DNA from: Bryobacteraceae bacterium
Lineage (GTDB): Bacteria; Acidobacteriota; Terriglobia; Bryobacterales; Bryobacteraceae
Assembly: GCA_025056865.1 (NCBI GenBank)
Contig: JANWVO010000024.1
Location: 1 to 64,000, forward strand
Length of the DNA: 64,000 nt
Reading direction: 5' to 3'
Shown here in pieces: positions 19,269-29,161 of this stretch. How positions within the stretch are numbered: position 1 is the first letter of the stretch; each line of letters begins with the position of its first letter. A program made the translations under genes and the position numbers. The notes below the pieces were generated by a model. The model saw only the letters and a list, made by a program, of their open reading frames with translations. It had not been told where the DNA came from and did not search any database.

Positions 19269-21427
19269 CAGTGTAACCTGCGGCGGCGCGCGCAGAAGGC
19301 GGCGAGGCCGAAGGCGGCTCCGGTCCAGGCCGCGCCCCAGAGGATGCTGGCCGGCCGGTAGCGGAAGTCGACCGTGTGGAGCCCGGCCTCGACGACCACT
19401 CCGCGGACCGCGGCGTAGGCCTCGTGGATGGGGACTTCGCGGCCGTCGATGGCAGCGCGCCAGCCGGGGTACCAGGTATCGGTGAGAATGAGCATGCCGC
19501 GGCAGGCCATTGCGGCCTCGATGCGCGCATGGAGCGGAGAATATTCGACGAGGCGCACCGAGTCGGGGCCGGCGCAGCGCTCCATGGCCGGAACAGACCC
19601 GGGCAGAAATGTTTTTTCAGCGAGGCGGCCGCGGATCAGGTAGAGCCAGCCGGCGGCCTGCCGGCGGTCTGGCAGCGGTTCGGCTTCGTGCACGGTGAAG
19701 ACGCGGGGAAGCACGTCCCTGCGCTCCCACACGCGGACGCCCGAGGCGCCTTCAAAGACAGGATGCGCGTGGGTTGGCGAGGGTGTTTTCGCCACGCGGT
19801 AGCGCACGCCGAAGAGGCGTTTGGCCCACTCCGTGTGCAGTTCGTGCCGGTATATGTTTTCGGTGGCGCTGGCGAGATAGCCGTGGGTCTGCGGCAACGC
19901 GTGCCAGTCGCCGAAGTTGCAGGGAACGTCGGCGTCGTCGACCTCGATGCGCCAGCAGCCCCCCTGCGAACGCAGGAAGCGGGCGATGTCGGTGTGGGCC
20001 TGGAGGCAATTGACGGCTTTCATGGCCTGCGCGTCCTGTACGGGCGCGAGCACGTGGCGGTAGAGCGGGCGGGCTTCGATCCAGAGCATGGCCACGGCGG
20101 CGGCAGCGAGAAGCGGGGCGGGCAGCCGGAATCGCGTGGCGGCCAGGAGGGCGATGGCGAGGCAGGCTGCGGCTGCCGCGCTTGTCCAGCGGGGGTCTGC
20201 GGGCAGAGAAGCGCGGGCGGCGGCAGCCGCGGTGAGACCGGCGAAGGCGAGGAAAGCGGCTGCGGCGGACAGGCGGGCGGCGCGCCGGCTGCCTTCGGCA
20301 AGGCCTTCGAGGCCGAGCGCAGCGAGAGCGGGCAGGCTGGCGGCGAGCAGAACGAGCGCTGCCTCCGGCGCGCGGGCCTTGTCAAAGTGGGGCAGGAGCC
20401 GGTACAGCAGCGGGTGCAGCGCGCCCGCCGGGCCGAGCGACAGCAGGAGTCCAGAGAGGCCGAGGCCGCCGAGCAGCAGGGCTTCCGGCCGCCGGCGCCA
20501 TCGCAGCAGCGCGAAAAGAGCGGCAATGATGAGGACGATACCAGAAAAAGGCTCCAGTTTTCCCCGATATCCCGGCCAGAAAATCGAAGGAATTGCATCC
20601 GGATTCAGGCTGTATTGCCGGTGGATTTCATAGGGAATTTTCTCCTTCCAGCCGAGCGGCTCCGGCGTGCCGGCCCAACGGACGGCACGGCGGCCGTATT
20701 CCATCGCCGGCAGGAGGACGAGCGCGGATGCCGCGGCGGTGGTCAGGAAAAAGGCGGCGGCGGCCCGCCAGCAGCGCCAGTTCCTTATCAGGAGCGCCAG
20801 CCAGGCAAAAGCGGCCCCGGTGGAGAGGAACAGCGGGGCCTGGTGGTGTCCGCCGAGCCAGCAGAGGCCGAGGAAGAATCCGCCGAGCACGGCGTGGCGG
20901 AGCGAGCCGTCACCGCGAGCGCCCTTCAGGAGATAGAGAAGAGCGAGCGGAGCCCACATGGCACTCATTGCCATCTGCGGGCGGGTCTGGAAGGCGAACC
21001 AGCCGACGGTGGCGAATGCGAATCCGGCGGCGATGCCCGCAACGCGTCCGCAGCCAAGCGAGCGGGCCAGCCGGTACATCGCGGCCGCTGCAATCCAGCG
21101 GATCGTGAGGAAATACAGATTGAAGAAGAGCGGCGTGAGGCCTTCGGCGGGCTTGAGCGGGAGAAGCACCCAGTGCAGGGGCGCGGTGACGGCGGGCTGC
21201 ATCTGGCCCGCGAGCGGCTGGCCCATCCACGAGTAGGGATCCCAGAGAGGCACGCGCCCGGCGCGCCACTCGCGGGCCTGCAATTCGAGCCACGGCAGCA
21301 CCTGGTAGGCGTTGTCATCTCCGGCATACCAGACCGCCTGCGGTCCGAACAGGAGCGGCGCGTGGAACAGGGCGAGCAGGGCGGGCAGGGCGAATGCGCC
21401 CGCAAGGCGCCGGGAGCTGAGCTGCAC
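19265..21427 (-). CDS. YfhO-like polytopic membrane protein
   Basis: 720 aa with about 12 hydrophobic spans, an N-terminal loop with a conserved aspartate pair (WYAGDDNAYQVLPW) and WDPYSWMGQPL typical of the YfhO/GT-C-like family, and a C-terminal extracytoplasmic beta domain (about 520-690) before a last span. YfhO proteins are thought to act in lipid-linked glycosylation of cell-wall polymers. The start is GTG at 21427, with TAGAAT 6 nt upstream and no Shine-Dalgarno sequence. Overlaps the Nramp gene by 4 nt; whether the two share a function is unclear. Confidence 0.8.
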   Translation of the reverse strand: MQLSSRRLAGAFALPALLALFHAPLLFGPQAVWYAGDDNAYQVLPWLELQAREWRAGRVPLWDPYSWMGQPLAGQMQPAVTAPLHWVLLPLKPAEGLTPLFFNLYFLTIRWIAAAAMYRLARSLGCGRVAGIAAGFAFATVGWFAFQTRPQMAMSAMWAPLALLYLLKGARGDGSLRHAVLGGFFLGLCWLGGHHQAPLFLSTGAAFAWLALLIRNWRCWRAAAAFFLTTAAASALVLLPAMEYGRRAVRWAGTPEPLGWKEKIPYEIHRQYSLNPDAIPSIFWPGYRGKLEPFSGIVLIIAALFALLRWRRRPEALLLGGLGLSGLLLSLGPAGALHPLLYRLLPHFDKARAPEAALVLLAASLPALAALGLEGLAEGSRRAARLSAAAAFLAFAGLTAAAAARASLPADPRWTSAAAAACLAIALLAATRFRLPAPLLAAAAVAMLWIEARPLYRHVLAPVQDAQAMKAVNCLQAHTDIARFLRSQGGCWRIEVDDADVPCNFGDWHALPQTHGYLASATENIYRHELHTEWAKRLFGVRYRVAKTPSPTHAHPVFEGASGVRVWERRDVLPRVFTVHEAEPLPDRRQAAGWLYLIRGRLAEKTFLPGSVPAMERCAGPDSVRLVEYSPLHARIEAAMACRGMLILTDTWYPGWRAAIDGREVPIHEAYAAVRGVVVEAGLHTVDFRYRPASILWGAAWTGAAFGLAAFCARRRRLHW

Positions 21428-21433
21428 AAACCC

Positions 21434-21439
21434 ATTCTA
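21434..21439 (-). promoter_or_regulatory. -10 element immediately before the YfhO-like gene
   Basis: On the minus strand TAGAAT ends 6 nt before the GTG at 21427. At this spacing transcription would start at or next to the start codon, giving a leaderless mRNA. No good -35 was found at 16-18 nt. Confidence 0.35.
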
Positions 21440-21951
21440 GTGAGCGGCCAACGGCATGCCGGGAGCACGCGGCAGCATGGCGCCGGGGACACGCCCGAAG
21501 GAATCCGCGCAATGGCTCTGCGGGCCCATCGGCAGAGCATTCGGCAGACCAGGCTGTAGATGCGCGTTCCTGCCGGGACAGGCGCGCCGGAGTTTGCCAC
21601 GGGCGGGGACGGCTCCGCTGCCGGGGGAGGGCGGGTACCGGACGGGACCCACTTCGAGGGACACTGGCGGCGGAGTGGGGAGGCGAGCGCCCTGTGTTGA
21701 TTCTGCGTGCAAGGCAGCGATGCAATGCCCGTGGCACCCGGCGTGCAGGGGAGAATTGAGGGGAGCATCCCGTCAGGGGTGGGAAGGAGCCGCAGATGCA
21801 GGCCGTCCTGAATGGATGCATTGATGGATCTGGAGCAGGGTGGTGGTTTTCGGCCACTGGAAGCGGGCTGGGCGGTAAGGGCAATGGATTGAAATCAAAA
21901 GACTTTTCCGTCTGGACTCAAAAGTGCACAGAAGATGGCGGCCCCTGGCCA
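21440..21951. other. Intergenic region between divergent genes, no gene seen
   Basis: About 510 bp between the YfhO-like gene and the DUF6600 gene. All frames give low-complexity, Arg/Pro-rich translations without ribosome binding sites or recognisable motifs. No tRNA, riboswitch or clear hairpin was identified. Confidence 0.5.
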
Positions 21952-21965
21952 CAGGAGGTGACGCC

Positions 21966-24965
21966 ATGACGCGCAAGGCTTTGCTCTTCCCCCTGGCGGC
22001 GATGCTGCTTGCGGTTGCGCCGGCGGCGGCGGAACCGGACGAACCGGGAAAGGGCGTTGCCCGGATCAGCCTGATCCACGGCGATGTGAGCGTGCGGCGC
22101 GGGGACTCGGGCGACTGGGTGGCGGCGGTGATCAACGCCCCGCTGCTGGCTGACGACCGGGTGCTGACGGGAGCGGCTTCGCGGGCGGAGGTGCAGTTTG
22201 ACTACTACCACCGGATCCGTCTTGCCGCGGACACCGAGATCCGGCTGACGCAGCTCGAGTACCGGCTGTATCAGATTCAGGTGGTGCGGGGCACGGTCAC
22301 CTTCAGCGCGCTGAAGGGGGGCGACGCGCAAGTGGAGATCAACACGCCGGCGGCGGCGCTGCGCCCGGTGGCCTGGGGCGAGTACCGCGTGACGGTGTAC
22401 GACGACGACCGCGCGGAGCTGACGGTGCGGCGAGGCGAAGCGGAGATTTTCACGCCGAATGGCACGCAGCGGCTGCGTCCTGGGCGGACGATGGTGGCGC
22501 GGCTGGATGAGTCCAACCGCAGCGAGACGCGTCTGGTGGCCGAGATTCCGCGCGACCGGTGGGACGAATTCAACGAGGCGCGGGACCGCGAGCTGAGCCG
22601 CGCGGCGAGGGTCTATCAATATGTCAGCCGGGACATTTACGGCGCGGAGGATCTGGACGGGCACGGCACCTGGATTTACGTGGCTCCTTACGGCTGGTGC
22701 TGGCAGCCCTTCGTGGCCGTGGGCTGGGCGCCGTACCGGCTGGGGCGATGGGTGTGGCTGGACTGGTATGGCTGGACGTGGATCAGCTATGACCCGTGGG
22801 GCTGGGCTCCATATCATTACGGGCGCTGGTTCTGGTGGAACAACGCGTGGCTGTGGTATCCGGGGCCGGTGATCGGCGTGCGGCACTGGTGGAGCCCGGC
22901 GCTGGTGGGCTGGTTCGGCTGGTCGAGCTGGGGCGGTTTCACGGCCGGCGTCGGCTTCGGCTGGGGCGCGGTGGGCTGGGTGCCGCTGGCGCCGTTCGAG
23001 CCGCTGTATCCGTGGTGGGGGCGTCGCTTTGCGGGCTACCGCAGTGTGAACTACGTCTACCAGAACACGACGATCATCCAGAACACCAACATCACGAACA
23101 TCTACCGCAATGCCCGGGTGCGCGATGGGATCACAGTGGTGCGGGGCGACGATTTCGTCCGCGGACAGGTGGGGCGGCCGCTGCGGCTGGGCGGGGAGGA
23201 GCTGGCCCGCGCGAGCGTCGCCCGCGGGGCGCTGCCGTTCGCCCCGGCGCGGGAGAGCCTGCGCTGGGCGGACCGCGAGCCGGCGGTGCGCCGGGCGGAT
23301 CTGGATCCGGGCCGCAACGAGCGCTTCTTCAGCCGGATGCCCGTGACCCGCGCCGAGCGCGTGCCGTTTGACGAGCAGCGGCGCACGCTGGAACAGGTGG
23401 CCACGCGCGGGCTGGGCCGGAGCGAGGCGGACGTCCGCCGTCCGATGGCGCCGGCAGAGGCGGGGAGCCGGATTGGAGCGGGATTCCGGGGCGGGGAAGC
23501 GCCGGATGTGCAGGAGAACCGCGGCTGGCGGCGCGCGGACGAACCGCGCCGGACGGAGACGAGGACCACGGAGAATGAATGGCGCCGCTTTGGCGATCCT
23601 GGTCTCGGGATCCGCACGCAGGAAGGCGCGCGGGCGCGCACCGGGGAGACGGAGGGGATCCGGCCGCGCAGCGAAGCCCGCCCGGAAGAGAGCGGGCGCG
23701 GCACCGCAGGCTGGCGCACCTTTGGGGATCCAGCCCGCAGCCCGGTGCGTGGCGTGGAGGGTGAGGCGGGCGAGCGCCGCTCGTGGTCCACGGGCAGGGG
23801 CGCGGATTCGGGCCGGACGGGCGAGGCGGGTGAACCGGCGCGCGGCACGCTGCGGGGCGAGTCTCCGAGGTGGTCGACAGGCGGAGAGCCGGCAGAGACG
23901 CCGCGGATGGATATCCCGAGGAGCGAGACGCCGCGGTGGTCGACGGGCACGGGCGGCGGCCGCGAGCGCAGCGAATCGCCGGGCTGGAGTGCTCCTGCGG
24001 CGGAGCCGCCTCGGGGCGAGTCTCCGAGGTGGTCGACGGGCGGCGGCCGGAACGAGGATGGCGGGGTGCGGATCTGGCCGGCGCCGCGGAACGAGCCAAC
24101 GAGGATCGAGCCGCCGCGGATGGAGCCGCCGCGAATGGACCGGCAGGCGGAACCCGTGCGAGGCGGGGAAGAGCGGCGCGGCAATCCGCGGAGCGAGCGC
24201 GGCAACCAGTTTGCGCCGATGAGCCGCGGCGGGTGGTCCACGGGAGGCGTCACGGCCGGCGGCGCTTCCGGGTGGAACGCCTCCGCCGCGGACTCATCCG
24301 TTTCCGTTCCGGTTCGTGGGACGGAAAATGGAGCGGGCGTGATCGATCTGTCCCCGCGGCGCTCCAGCGGCGGTGGCATGGAAGGGGGGATCCGGATCAG
24401 CCCGGGCGGTGGCATGGATTCGTGGCGCGGTTCCGAGACGCGCGTCTCGCCCCGTTCTGAGAGGGGGATTCCGTTCGCGCCGATGACGCGGGGCGGCTGG
24501 TCCACCGGCGGTGGAGCAGGGCAGGGAGGAGATGTGCCTGCCGGGGGGGGAGTGATGGGCGGCGGATCTTCGTGGCGCACGGGCGAAGGCGGCGTGATGG
24601 ATTCGTCGCCGCGGTCATCGCCACGCGTTGGTGGCGGCGGTTGGTCGACGGGCGGGCGCACCGGGTGGGCCGCGGATGGATTCGGCGGAGGCGCGCCTTC
24701 GATCAGCGTGCCGCGCAGCGCGCCGTCGTATGGCGGCTTTGGCGGCGGCATGGGCGGCGGCATGCGTTCTGCACCTTCCTTCGGGGGCGGATCCGTTTCG
24801 CCCGGCCTGGGAGGCGGCGGGATGCGGTCGGCCCCGTCGTTTGGCGGTTTGTCGGGCGGGATCGGCGGCGGGATGCGGAGCGCGCCGGGTTTCGGCGGTG
24901 GCGGCGTGCGCGGAGGCTCCGCTCCGGCGGGTGGCGGCGGGATGCGGGGGGGACGGGGACGGTAG
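21966..24965 (+). CDS. FecR/DUF6600 domain exported protein with long disordered tail
   Basis: 999 aa; the ATG at 21966 has a near-perfect Shine-Dalgarno sequence (AGGAGGTG at 21952-21959). Signal peptide 1-22. A FecR-type beta domain (about 35-165; LIHGDVSVRRGDSGDW) is followed by a Trp/Tyr/Gly-rich DUF6600 region (about 205-365; GTWIYVAPYGWCWQPFVAVG) and then about 600 residues of disordered, Arg/Glu/Pro/Gly-rich sequence. The tail carries repeated PRWSTG/GWSTGG motifs (near 605-720 and again at about 755-900) and ends in Gly/Met/Arg-rich repeats (MRSAPSFGG type). Probably an envelope-exposed structural protein. Single gene, divergent from the YfhO gene. Confidence 0.82.
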   Translation: MTRKALLFPLAAMLLAVAPAAAEPDEPGKGVARISLIHGDVSVRRGDSGDWVAAVINAPLLADDRVLTGAASRAEVQFDYYHRIRLAADTEIRLTQLEYRLYQIQVVRGTVTFSALKGGDAQVEINTPAAALRPVAWGEYRVTVYDDDRAELTVRRGEAEIFTPNGTQRLRPGRTMVARLDESNRSETRLVAEIPRDRWDEFNEARDRELSRAARVYQYVSRDIYGAEDLDGHGTWIYVAPYGWCWQPFVAVGWAPYRLGRWVWLDWYGWTWISYDPWGWAPYHYGRWFWWNNAWLWYPGPVIGVRHWWSPALVGWFGWSSWGGFTAGVGFGWGAVGWVPLAPFEPLYPWWGRRFAGYRSVNYVYQNTTIIQNTNITNIYRNARVRDGITVVRGDDFVRGQVGRPLRLGGEELARASVARGALPFAPARESLRWADREPAVRRADLDPGRNERFFSRMPVTRAERVPFDEQRRTLEQVATRGLGRSEADVRRPMAPAEAGSRIGAGFRGGEAPDVQENRGWRRADEPRRTETRTTENEWRRFGDPGLGIRTQEGARARTGETEGIRPRSEARPEESGRGTAGWRTFGDPARSPVRGVEGEAGERRSWSTGRGADSGRTGEAGEPARGTLRGESPRWSTGGEPAETPRMDIPRSETPRWSTGTGGGRERSESPGWSAPAAEPPRGESPRWSTGGGRNEDGGVRIWPAPRNEPTRIEPPRMEPPRMDRQAEPVRGGEERRGNPRSERGNQFAPMSRGGWSTGGVTAGGASGWNASAADSSVSVPVRGTENGAGVIDLSPRRSSGGGMEGGIRISPGGGMDSWRGSETRVSPRSERGIPFAPMTRGGWSTGGGAGQGGDVPAGGGVMGGGSSWRTGEGGVMDSSPRSSPRVGGGGWSTGGRTGWAADGFGGGAPSISVPRSAPSYGGFGGGMGGGMRSAPSFGGGSVSPGLGGGGMRSAPSFGGLSGGIGGGMRSAPGFGGGGVRGGSAPAGGGGMRGGRGR

Positions 24966-25130
24966 CCGATCATTCCGTGGGCTAACCGCAGCCTTGGGCT
25001 CCCAACGATCTTCCGGGTCTGCCCGTCGCGCTTCAGTAGCTCGTCTGGCCCTCCTGCCCGGCCGAGTGAAGACCGCAACGCATGGGAAAGGCAGTACGAC
25101 CAGCCAGACAAGGAGACAGCCGTCCGACAG

Positions 25131-25391
25131 TCAAAGTGCCAGGATCGCGTCTCTGCTCACTCCTCCGGCACTGAAGCGAACCAGAACCTGCCCATCCGTG
25201 CTGGCGGGGACACGGAGCCGGAGCATGGAATGGGCCGGGATGCGCACTGGAATCCTGTTCGCAGCCTCCGTGCCAATCTGGACCACCACTTCGCCTTCGT
25301 ATCCTCCAGAATCCACCTGGATGTCGGCGTAAACAAATTTGCTACCGGCAAATGTGACGGTATCGGGGGTGGTAATTTGAAGGACCGCCAT
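25131..25391 (-). CDS. Small hypothetical protein, low-GC unit
   Basis: 86 aa from the ATG at 25391, preceded by AGGGAGA at 8-14 nt. A longer upstream frame is not supported. The product (MAVLQITTPDTVTFAGSKFV onward) is beta-rich with no signal peptide or cysteine and reads as a compact beta-sandwich. It lies 28 nt downstream of the 462-aa gene on the same strand and probably shares its transcript. Base composition is visibly lower in GC than the surroundings. No family recognised. Confidence 0.6.
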   Translation of the reverse strand: MAVLQITTPDTVTFAGSKFVYADIQVDSGGYEGEVVVQIGTEAANRIPVRIPAHSMLRLRVPASTDGQVLVRFSAGGVSRDAILAL

Positions 25392-25419
25392 CGTCGTTCT
25401 CCCTGAAAAGAATTGTGCT

Positions 25420-26823
25420 CTATTGGGCCGATTTGACCTTGGCGAAAATTTGCCGGAAGTATTCAATTGCAGTCAGATCCACGGAAGGACCGATAAAAAA
25501 ATCGTTTCGAAGTCCGGCATCCGGGGCGGTGCCGCGATAGATCGCCCCGCCGGCAGTGACCCGGAAATACCGGTTGAGGCGGAAGCCCAGGCCATAGACC
25601 CATACATTGTTGCCCCGGATTTTCGAGGGATGCGACGAACTGATGTTTTTCAAGGAGAAGCCCAGGGCCAAGGAGAGCCGCTCCCTCAACCATTCCCCCT
25701 TGCTGACCGAGCGCGCTGGTGCGGGCGTGAGTTCGACAGGTCCCCAATAGACATGAGCAACCGCAAACGCGCGCATTTCGTCCAATCGCGGCACCCAGAT
25801 TGAGGCGAGGTCAAATCCTGCGAATTTTTCCAGGTACTTCGTTGAGGCTAGCGCGGGAAACGAGGCCGTCACCCGCGTATGGGAGCCCAATTGAATTTTG
25901 CGGAACGAATTGAAAACAGACCGGTAGTCTCTTGTAAAGCTCGGCAGAGCGCCTTCCTGCTGTTTGATGTCCGCGCACACATTCCTGATCTCCTGCGGCG
26001 CCGAGCGTTGCTCACACTGTTCACGAAGCTTTTCCAGGACATTGTACACCCCCTGGATACTTGGATCGCCAATTTGGAGATCCAGTCCCAGTTTCCTGAG
26101 ATAATCCAAGTCCTCCTTTCCTAGATTCCGGAGATAATTCAAGGTATCCCTGTAGCGGCTAACGAGATTAATCAAGGCAGTATCGGTGGCCAATTGTTTG
26201 GATAAGCCTTCGATATCCGAAGACAATTGGAAGCCGTCCGGCAGCGTTTTCTGAAGGTTTTGCAAGATGAGCTTTGCGAAGTTTTCGGCGAGGGATCGGA
26301 CGGAGTTGCTGTCTCTTCCATAGGCCTGGTCAAGCAGGTCACGGATCTCACCCTCATACTTCGCCATTTCATTGGCAAATGCTTCTGCTCTTTCCCTCTT
26401 CAGGGGCCCCTTCGCACTGATGGTGAGAAGCACCCGTTCCCCCTCCGGAAAAGGCCCGACGACGACAGACCAGCCCTGATCCTTTCCGACGGGGGATATC
26501 TCCTCCTTTTGTGTCCCGTCGGACTTGTAACCCACCTGCACTGACTGGACCTCGATCCAGTTCTTGAGGTCAGCAATTCTCTCTTCGAGCTGGCCAACGG
26601 TGCCTCTAATTGTAATTTTTTCCCCGTATGGCAGCCGGCTCTGAGTCAGTTTGGTGAATTCAACACTGTTCGTGGAAGGTAACGATTCGGAGGACCTGGC
26701 CGGAGCGTTCGAGGCCTGTTGCGCTGTGAGACTCATTGGCAGGCCAAGCCAGAGGATTGCAGCAAGAATCAAGTTCGAACCGGCGCGCAAATGCCAAGTC
26801 TTGCCTGAGGGACCTGGAATCAT
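25420..26823 (-). CDS. Exported hypothetical protein, possible outer-membrane domain, low-GC unit
   Basis: 467 aa from the ATG at 26823, chosen because it opens a plausible signal peptide (about 1-36, ending SLTAQQ) just downstream of a TATAGT box. The middle (about 130-300) is predicted helical with Leu/Glu/Lys-rich stretches. The last 120 residues show alternating hydrophobic beta strands (NNVWVYGLGFRLNRYFRVTA) like an outer-membrane barrel segment. Codon usage and GC are clearly below neighbouring genes, suggesting acquisition by transfer. No known family recognised; function unknown. Confidence 0.7.
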   Translation of the reverse strand: MIPGPSGKTWHLRAGSNLILAAILWLGLPMSLTAQQASNAPARSSESLPSTNSVEFTKLTQSRLPYGEKITIRGTVGQLEERIADLKNWIEVQSVQVGYKSDGTQKEEISPVGKDQGWSVVVGPFPEGERVLLTISAKGPLKRERAEAFANEMAKYEGEIRDLLDQAYGRDSNSVRSLAENFAKLILQNLQKTLPDGFQLSSDIEGLSKQLATDTALINLVSRYRDTLNYLRNLGKEDLDYLRKLGLDLQIGDPSIQGVYNVLEKLREQCEQRSAPQEIRNVCADIKQQEGALPSFTRDYRSVFNSFRKIQLGSHTRVTASFPALASTKYLEKFAGFDLASIWVPRLDEMRAFAVAHVYWGPVELTPAPARSVSKGEWLRERLSLALGFSLKNISSSHPSKIRGNNVWVYGLGFRLNRYFRVTAGGAIYRGTAPDAGLRNDFFIGPSVDLTAIEYFRQIFAKVKSAQ

Positions 26824-26835
26824 TACGCCGAGAAT

Positions 26836-26841
26836 ACTATA
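26836..26841 (-). promoter_or_regulatory. -10 element of the low-GC two-gene unit
   Basis: TATAGT on the minus strand ends 12 nt before the ATG at 26823, placing transcription start only about 5 nt before the start codon. No Shine-Dalgarno sequence and no convincing -35 are seen. Confidence 0.35.
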
Positions 26842-26869
26842 GGTCGCTGAATCATACAAGTACTTTCCA

Positions 26870-28540
26870 GAAAAATTTCTCGAATCCTGATGGCATGCCA
26901 GATGGCTGTCTGATTCCTCTCCCCAGAAGCTGTGGATTTACAACGGACTTTCACGATTTCAGGTCCTGACCGGCGCCTTTGCCGAAAACCGCCAAGGGAG
27001 AATGCCGTATTCCCTATATCGAAGGGGACCCCGCGAAGGGGTGCTCCCAAGGCGCGCCGCCGCCGCGGCCAGGAGAGGGGCCATCGCAACCCGAATGCGT
27101 TCGCGCGGGGAAATTATTCCAAGGACGCAACTTCGATCCCCCGGTCCGGGGTGTGCCTTCAACCTGCGCGGCGGGCCTTCGTCGTGGACAGGATTGATGC
27201 TGTCCGAGACCGGCGGAGGGATGCGTTGCGTGGCAGGCTTCGATGGCTGTGGCCACAGGGGCCTCTCTTCCACGGCGGGCGTTGCGAGGCGCAACGCACC
27301 GGTGAGTGGGCGTCCAGGCCTGGCGGGAGTCCCCCCTCGGCGGTCGGGACGCAGATCCGCGCGTGTCTGCGGGCAAGGAGGCGGAATGCCGGGCCCTTGC
27401 GGATCGATTTGGAAGTGGTCACGGCATCTGGACGCGTGAGAGCACGCGGGGTGCCTCGGAGGCGGACCGTGCCGGGCAATGCTGCTTCGCGCTTCGCCCG
27501 AATCTGCCGGATGAGACAGTCCAAGGGCTTCCTGAGGGCTTTCCGTGAGATCCGCGGGGCAGGGGGGGACGGTTTGTGATGCGGCCGAAGCGGCTCCCTT
27601 GAGCCCGCACGGCTGCGGCACAACTCATCGCTCTGGCGCAAGGGAATGCCTGACCGCTCCTTTAAAGATGCCATCTGCCGTTGCCGTGACCCATGAGCCT
27701 TGCAAAAACGGAGGTGATTTGAAGGAAAGGACGGTCTCGAGAAATCCGAATCGGTTGAGGGGGGGAGCCAGTGGGGGTGGTGCTGCTTTGTCAGGGATCG
27801 TCGGCGGCAGAGCGGCGGGACGCGAGAACGAAAACGCAATCCATCGTCGACATTCGCATGGCGCGGGCGGAAGCAAGATGAACGGGCTTGCGGCGTGACT
27901 GGGGGTAGCCTGGGACGGTTGGGGCCAAGCACGAGAACGCAATCTGAACCGGTAAGCCGGCTGAGGGACTGGGACGGGCGGTGGACGCGGACGGAGAGGC
28001 GGCTGGGGTGGCACAGCGATGAGGGCCATCCGCATGTCGTCCGTCGTTCCCGCGAGAGGAGCAGTGGGGTGCGGGTGAGGTCCCTGCGAGGCCGGGGGCG
28101 AGGGCGCAAGAATCGGGGGCTGTAACGCGGGCGCTTCTTCCGGCACAGACTGCTGTCTTCCGCCCGGATCGGGCGCGGATGGGGAAGGAAAGCCTTGGGA
28201 GTGCTGGAGGCTGCGGAGGAATCCGTACGGCGAGGAGAGAAGGGTGCGGGATGGTCGCCGGAGACGTTGGCAGCCCCGGCTCACTGCTTTTTTTACATAA
28301 TATCGATTCCAAGAACTCAGGCTGACTTCAGCCGCCGTGGTCGCCTCCGATACTGTCCGCCATGCTGCCGCCGGCTCCCGCCGACATTCGGTACCGCAGC
28401 ACAAGTGCCTGGAACGAGGAAGGTTCGGCGCACGAGGAGGCTGTGATCCCACACACAGGAGAGCGGAAGGACTTCCAACGCCGCTCCTTGAAGGGACGGG
28501 CGTGAAGCCCAGGCATGGCTTAACGTCTGGCGCGTGCCGT
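26870..28540. other. Gene-poor 1.7 kb region
   Basis: No convincing gene on either strand. The open frames are Arg/Pro/Gly-rich, overlap each other on both strands and lack start signals or known motifs. Local features: a T7 run at about 28287-28293 next to an AT-rich ACATAATATCGATT patch, a short inverted repeat GGCTGA-CT-TCAGCC at 28320-28333, and two copies of GAGAAC(GAAAA)CGCAATC near 27824 and 27930. Composition is mixed, with AT-richer edges beside the low-GC genes. It may be decayed sequence left by an insertion. Confidence 0.5.
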
Positions 28541-28549
28541 GCGACCGGC

Positions 28550-29161
28550 TCACAAGCTCAACCGTTTCCGCAGAAGCGCGGGAACCTCGTCTGGGCGCCG
28601 CACTTCGATGACTTCGCAGCCGGCGCGGCGGGCGCTTTCGATGCCGGCGGCGGAGTCCTCGAGGGCCAAAGCGTGGACGGCTCCCAGGCGAGCCATCGCC
28701 CGGAGGTATGGCTCGGGATCGGGTTTCAGCCGCGCCACCTCATCTCCGTAGACGGCGGCGCCGAAGCGCTCAAGAACGCCTTCGGCACGGAGGATCGGCT
28801 CGATCTCCTGGCGGCTGCTGGAGGTGACGAGGCCGAGCCGGCCTGGATCGAGCATGGACAAGATCCGTTTGAGATCGTCAGCGATCAGTCCGCCACGGGT
28901 TGCGCGTTCTGCGAAGAGTTTCTTTTTCAACGGATAGAAGGGGAGAAGTTCATCCACCGTGCGAGGGGGATCGGCGAGGGCGCCGAGGCGGGCGAGGAAG
29001 TCGCGGTCGGAGATGCCGACGCAGTGGGCGCGGTAGTCGTCCCAACTGACCTGCAAGCCGGTTTCGCGGAGCGCCTCGTTCCAGCATTGCCAGTGCAGAG
29101 GCTCGGTATCGGCGAGAACGCCATCGAAATCGAGGAGAATTGCCAGTGAATTATGATCCAT
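28550..29161 (-). CDS. HAD superfamily hydrolase, beta-phosphoglucomutase-like subfamily
   Basis: 203 aa. HAD motif I DFDGVLADTE has the nucleophile Asp11 and acid/base Asp13; motif II is TSSS near residue 113, motif III Lys in KPDPEPY near 146, and motif IV LEDSAAGIESA near 167. The helical cap sits between motifs I and II (subclass IA). Likely a small-molecule phosphatase or phosphomutase; the substrate cannot be read from sequence. The ATG shares one base with the stop of the upstream M48 gene, so the two form an operon. Confidence 0.88.
   Translation of the reverse strand: MDHNSLAILLDFDGVLADTEPLHWQCWNEALRETGLQVSWDDYRAHCVGISDRDFLARLGALADPPRTVDELLPFYPLKKKLFAERATRGGLIADDLKRILSMLDPGRLGLVTSSSRQEIEPILRAEGVLERFGAAVYGDEVARLKPDPEPYLRAMARLGAVHALALEDSAAGIESARRAGCEVIEVRRPDEVPALLRKRLSL

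Noticed and set aside
27159-28452. Open frames on both strands of the gene-poor region
   Set aside because: Overlapping, Arg/Pro-rich, no start signals, no similarity to known domains; treated as non-coding or decayed.
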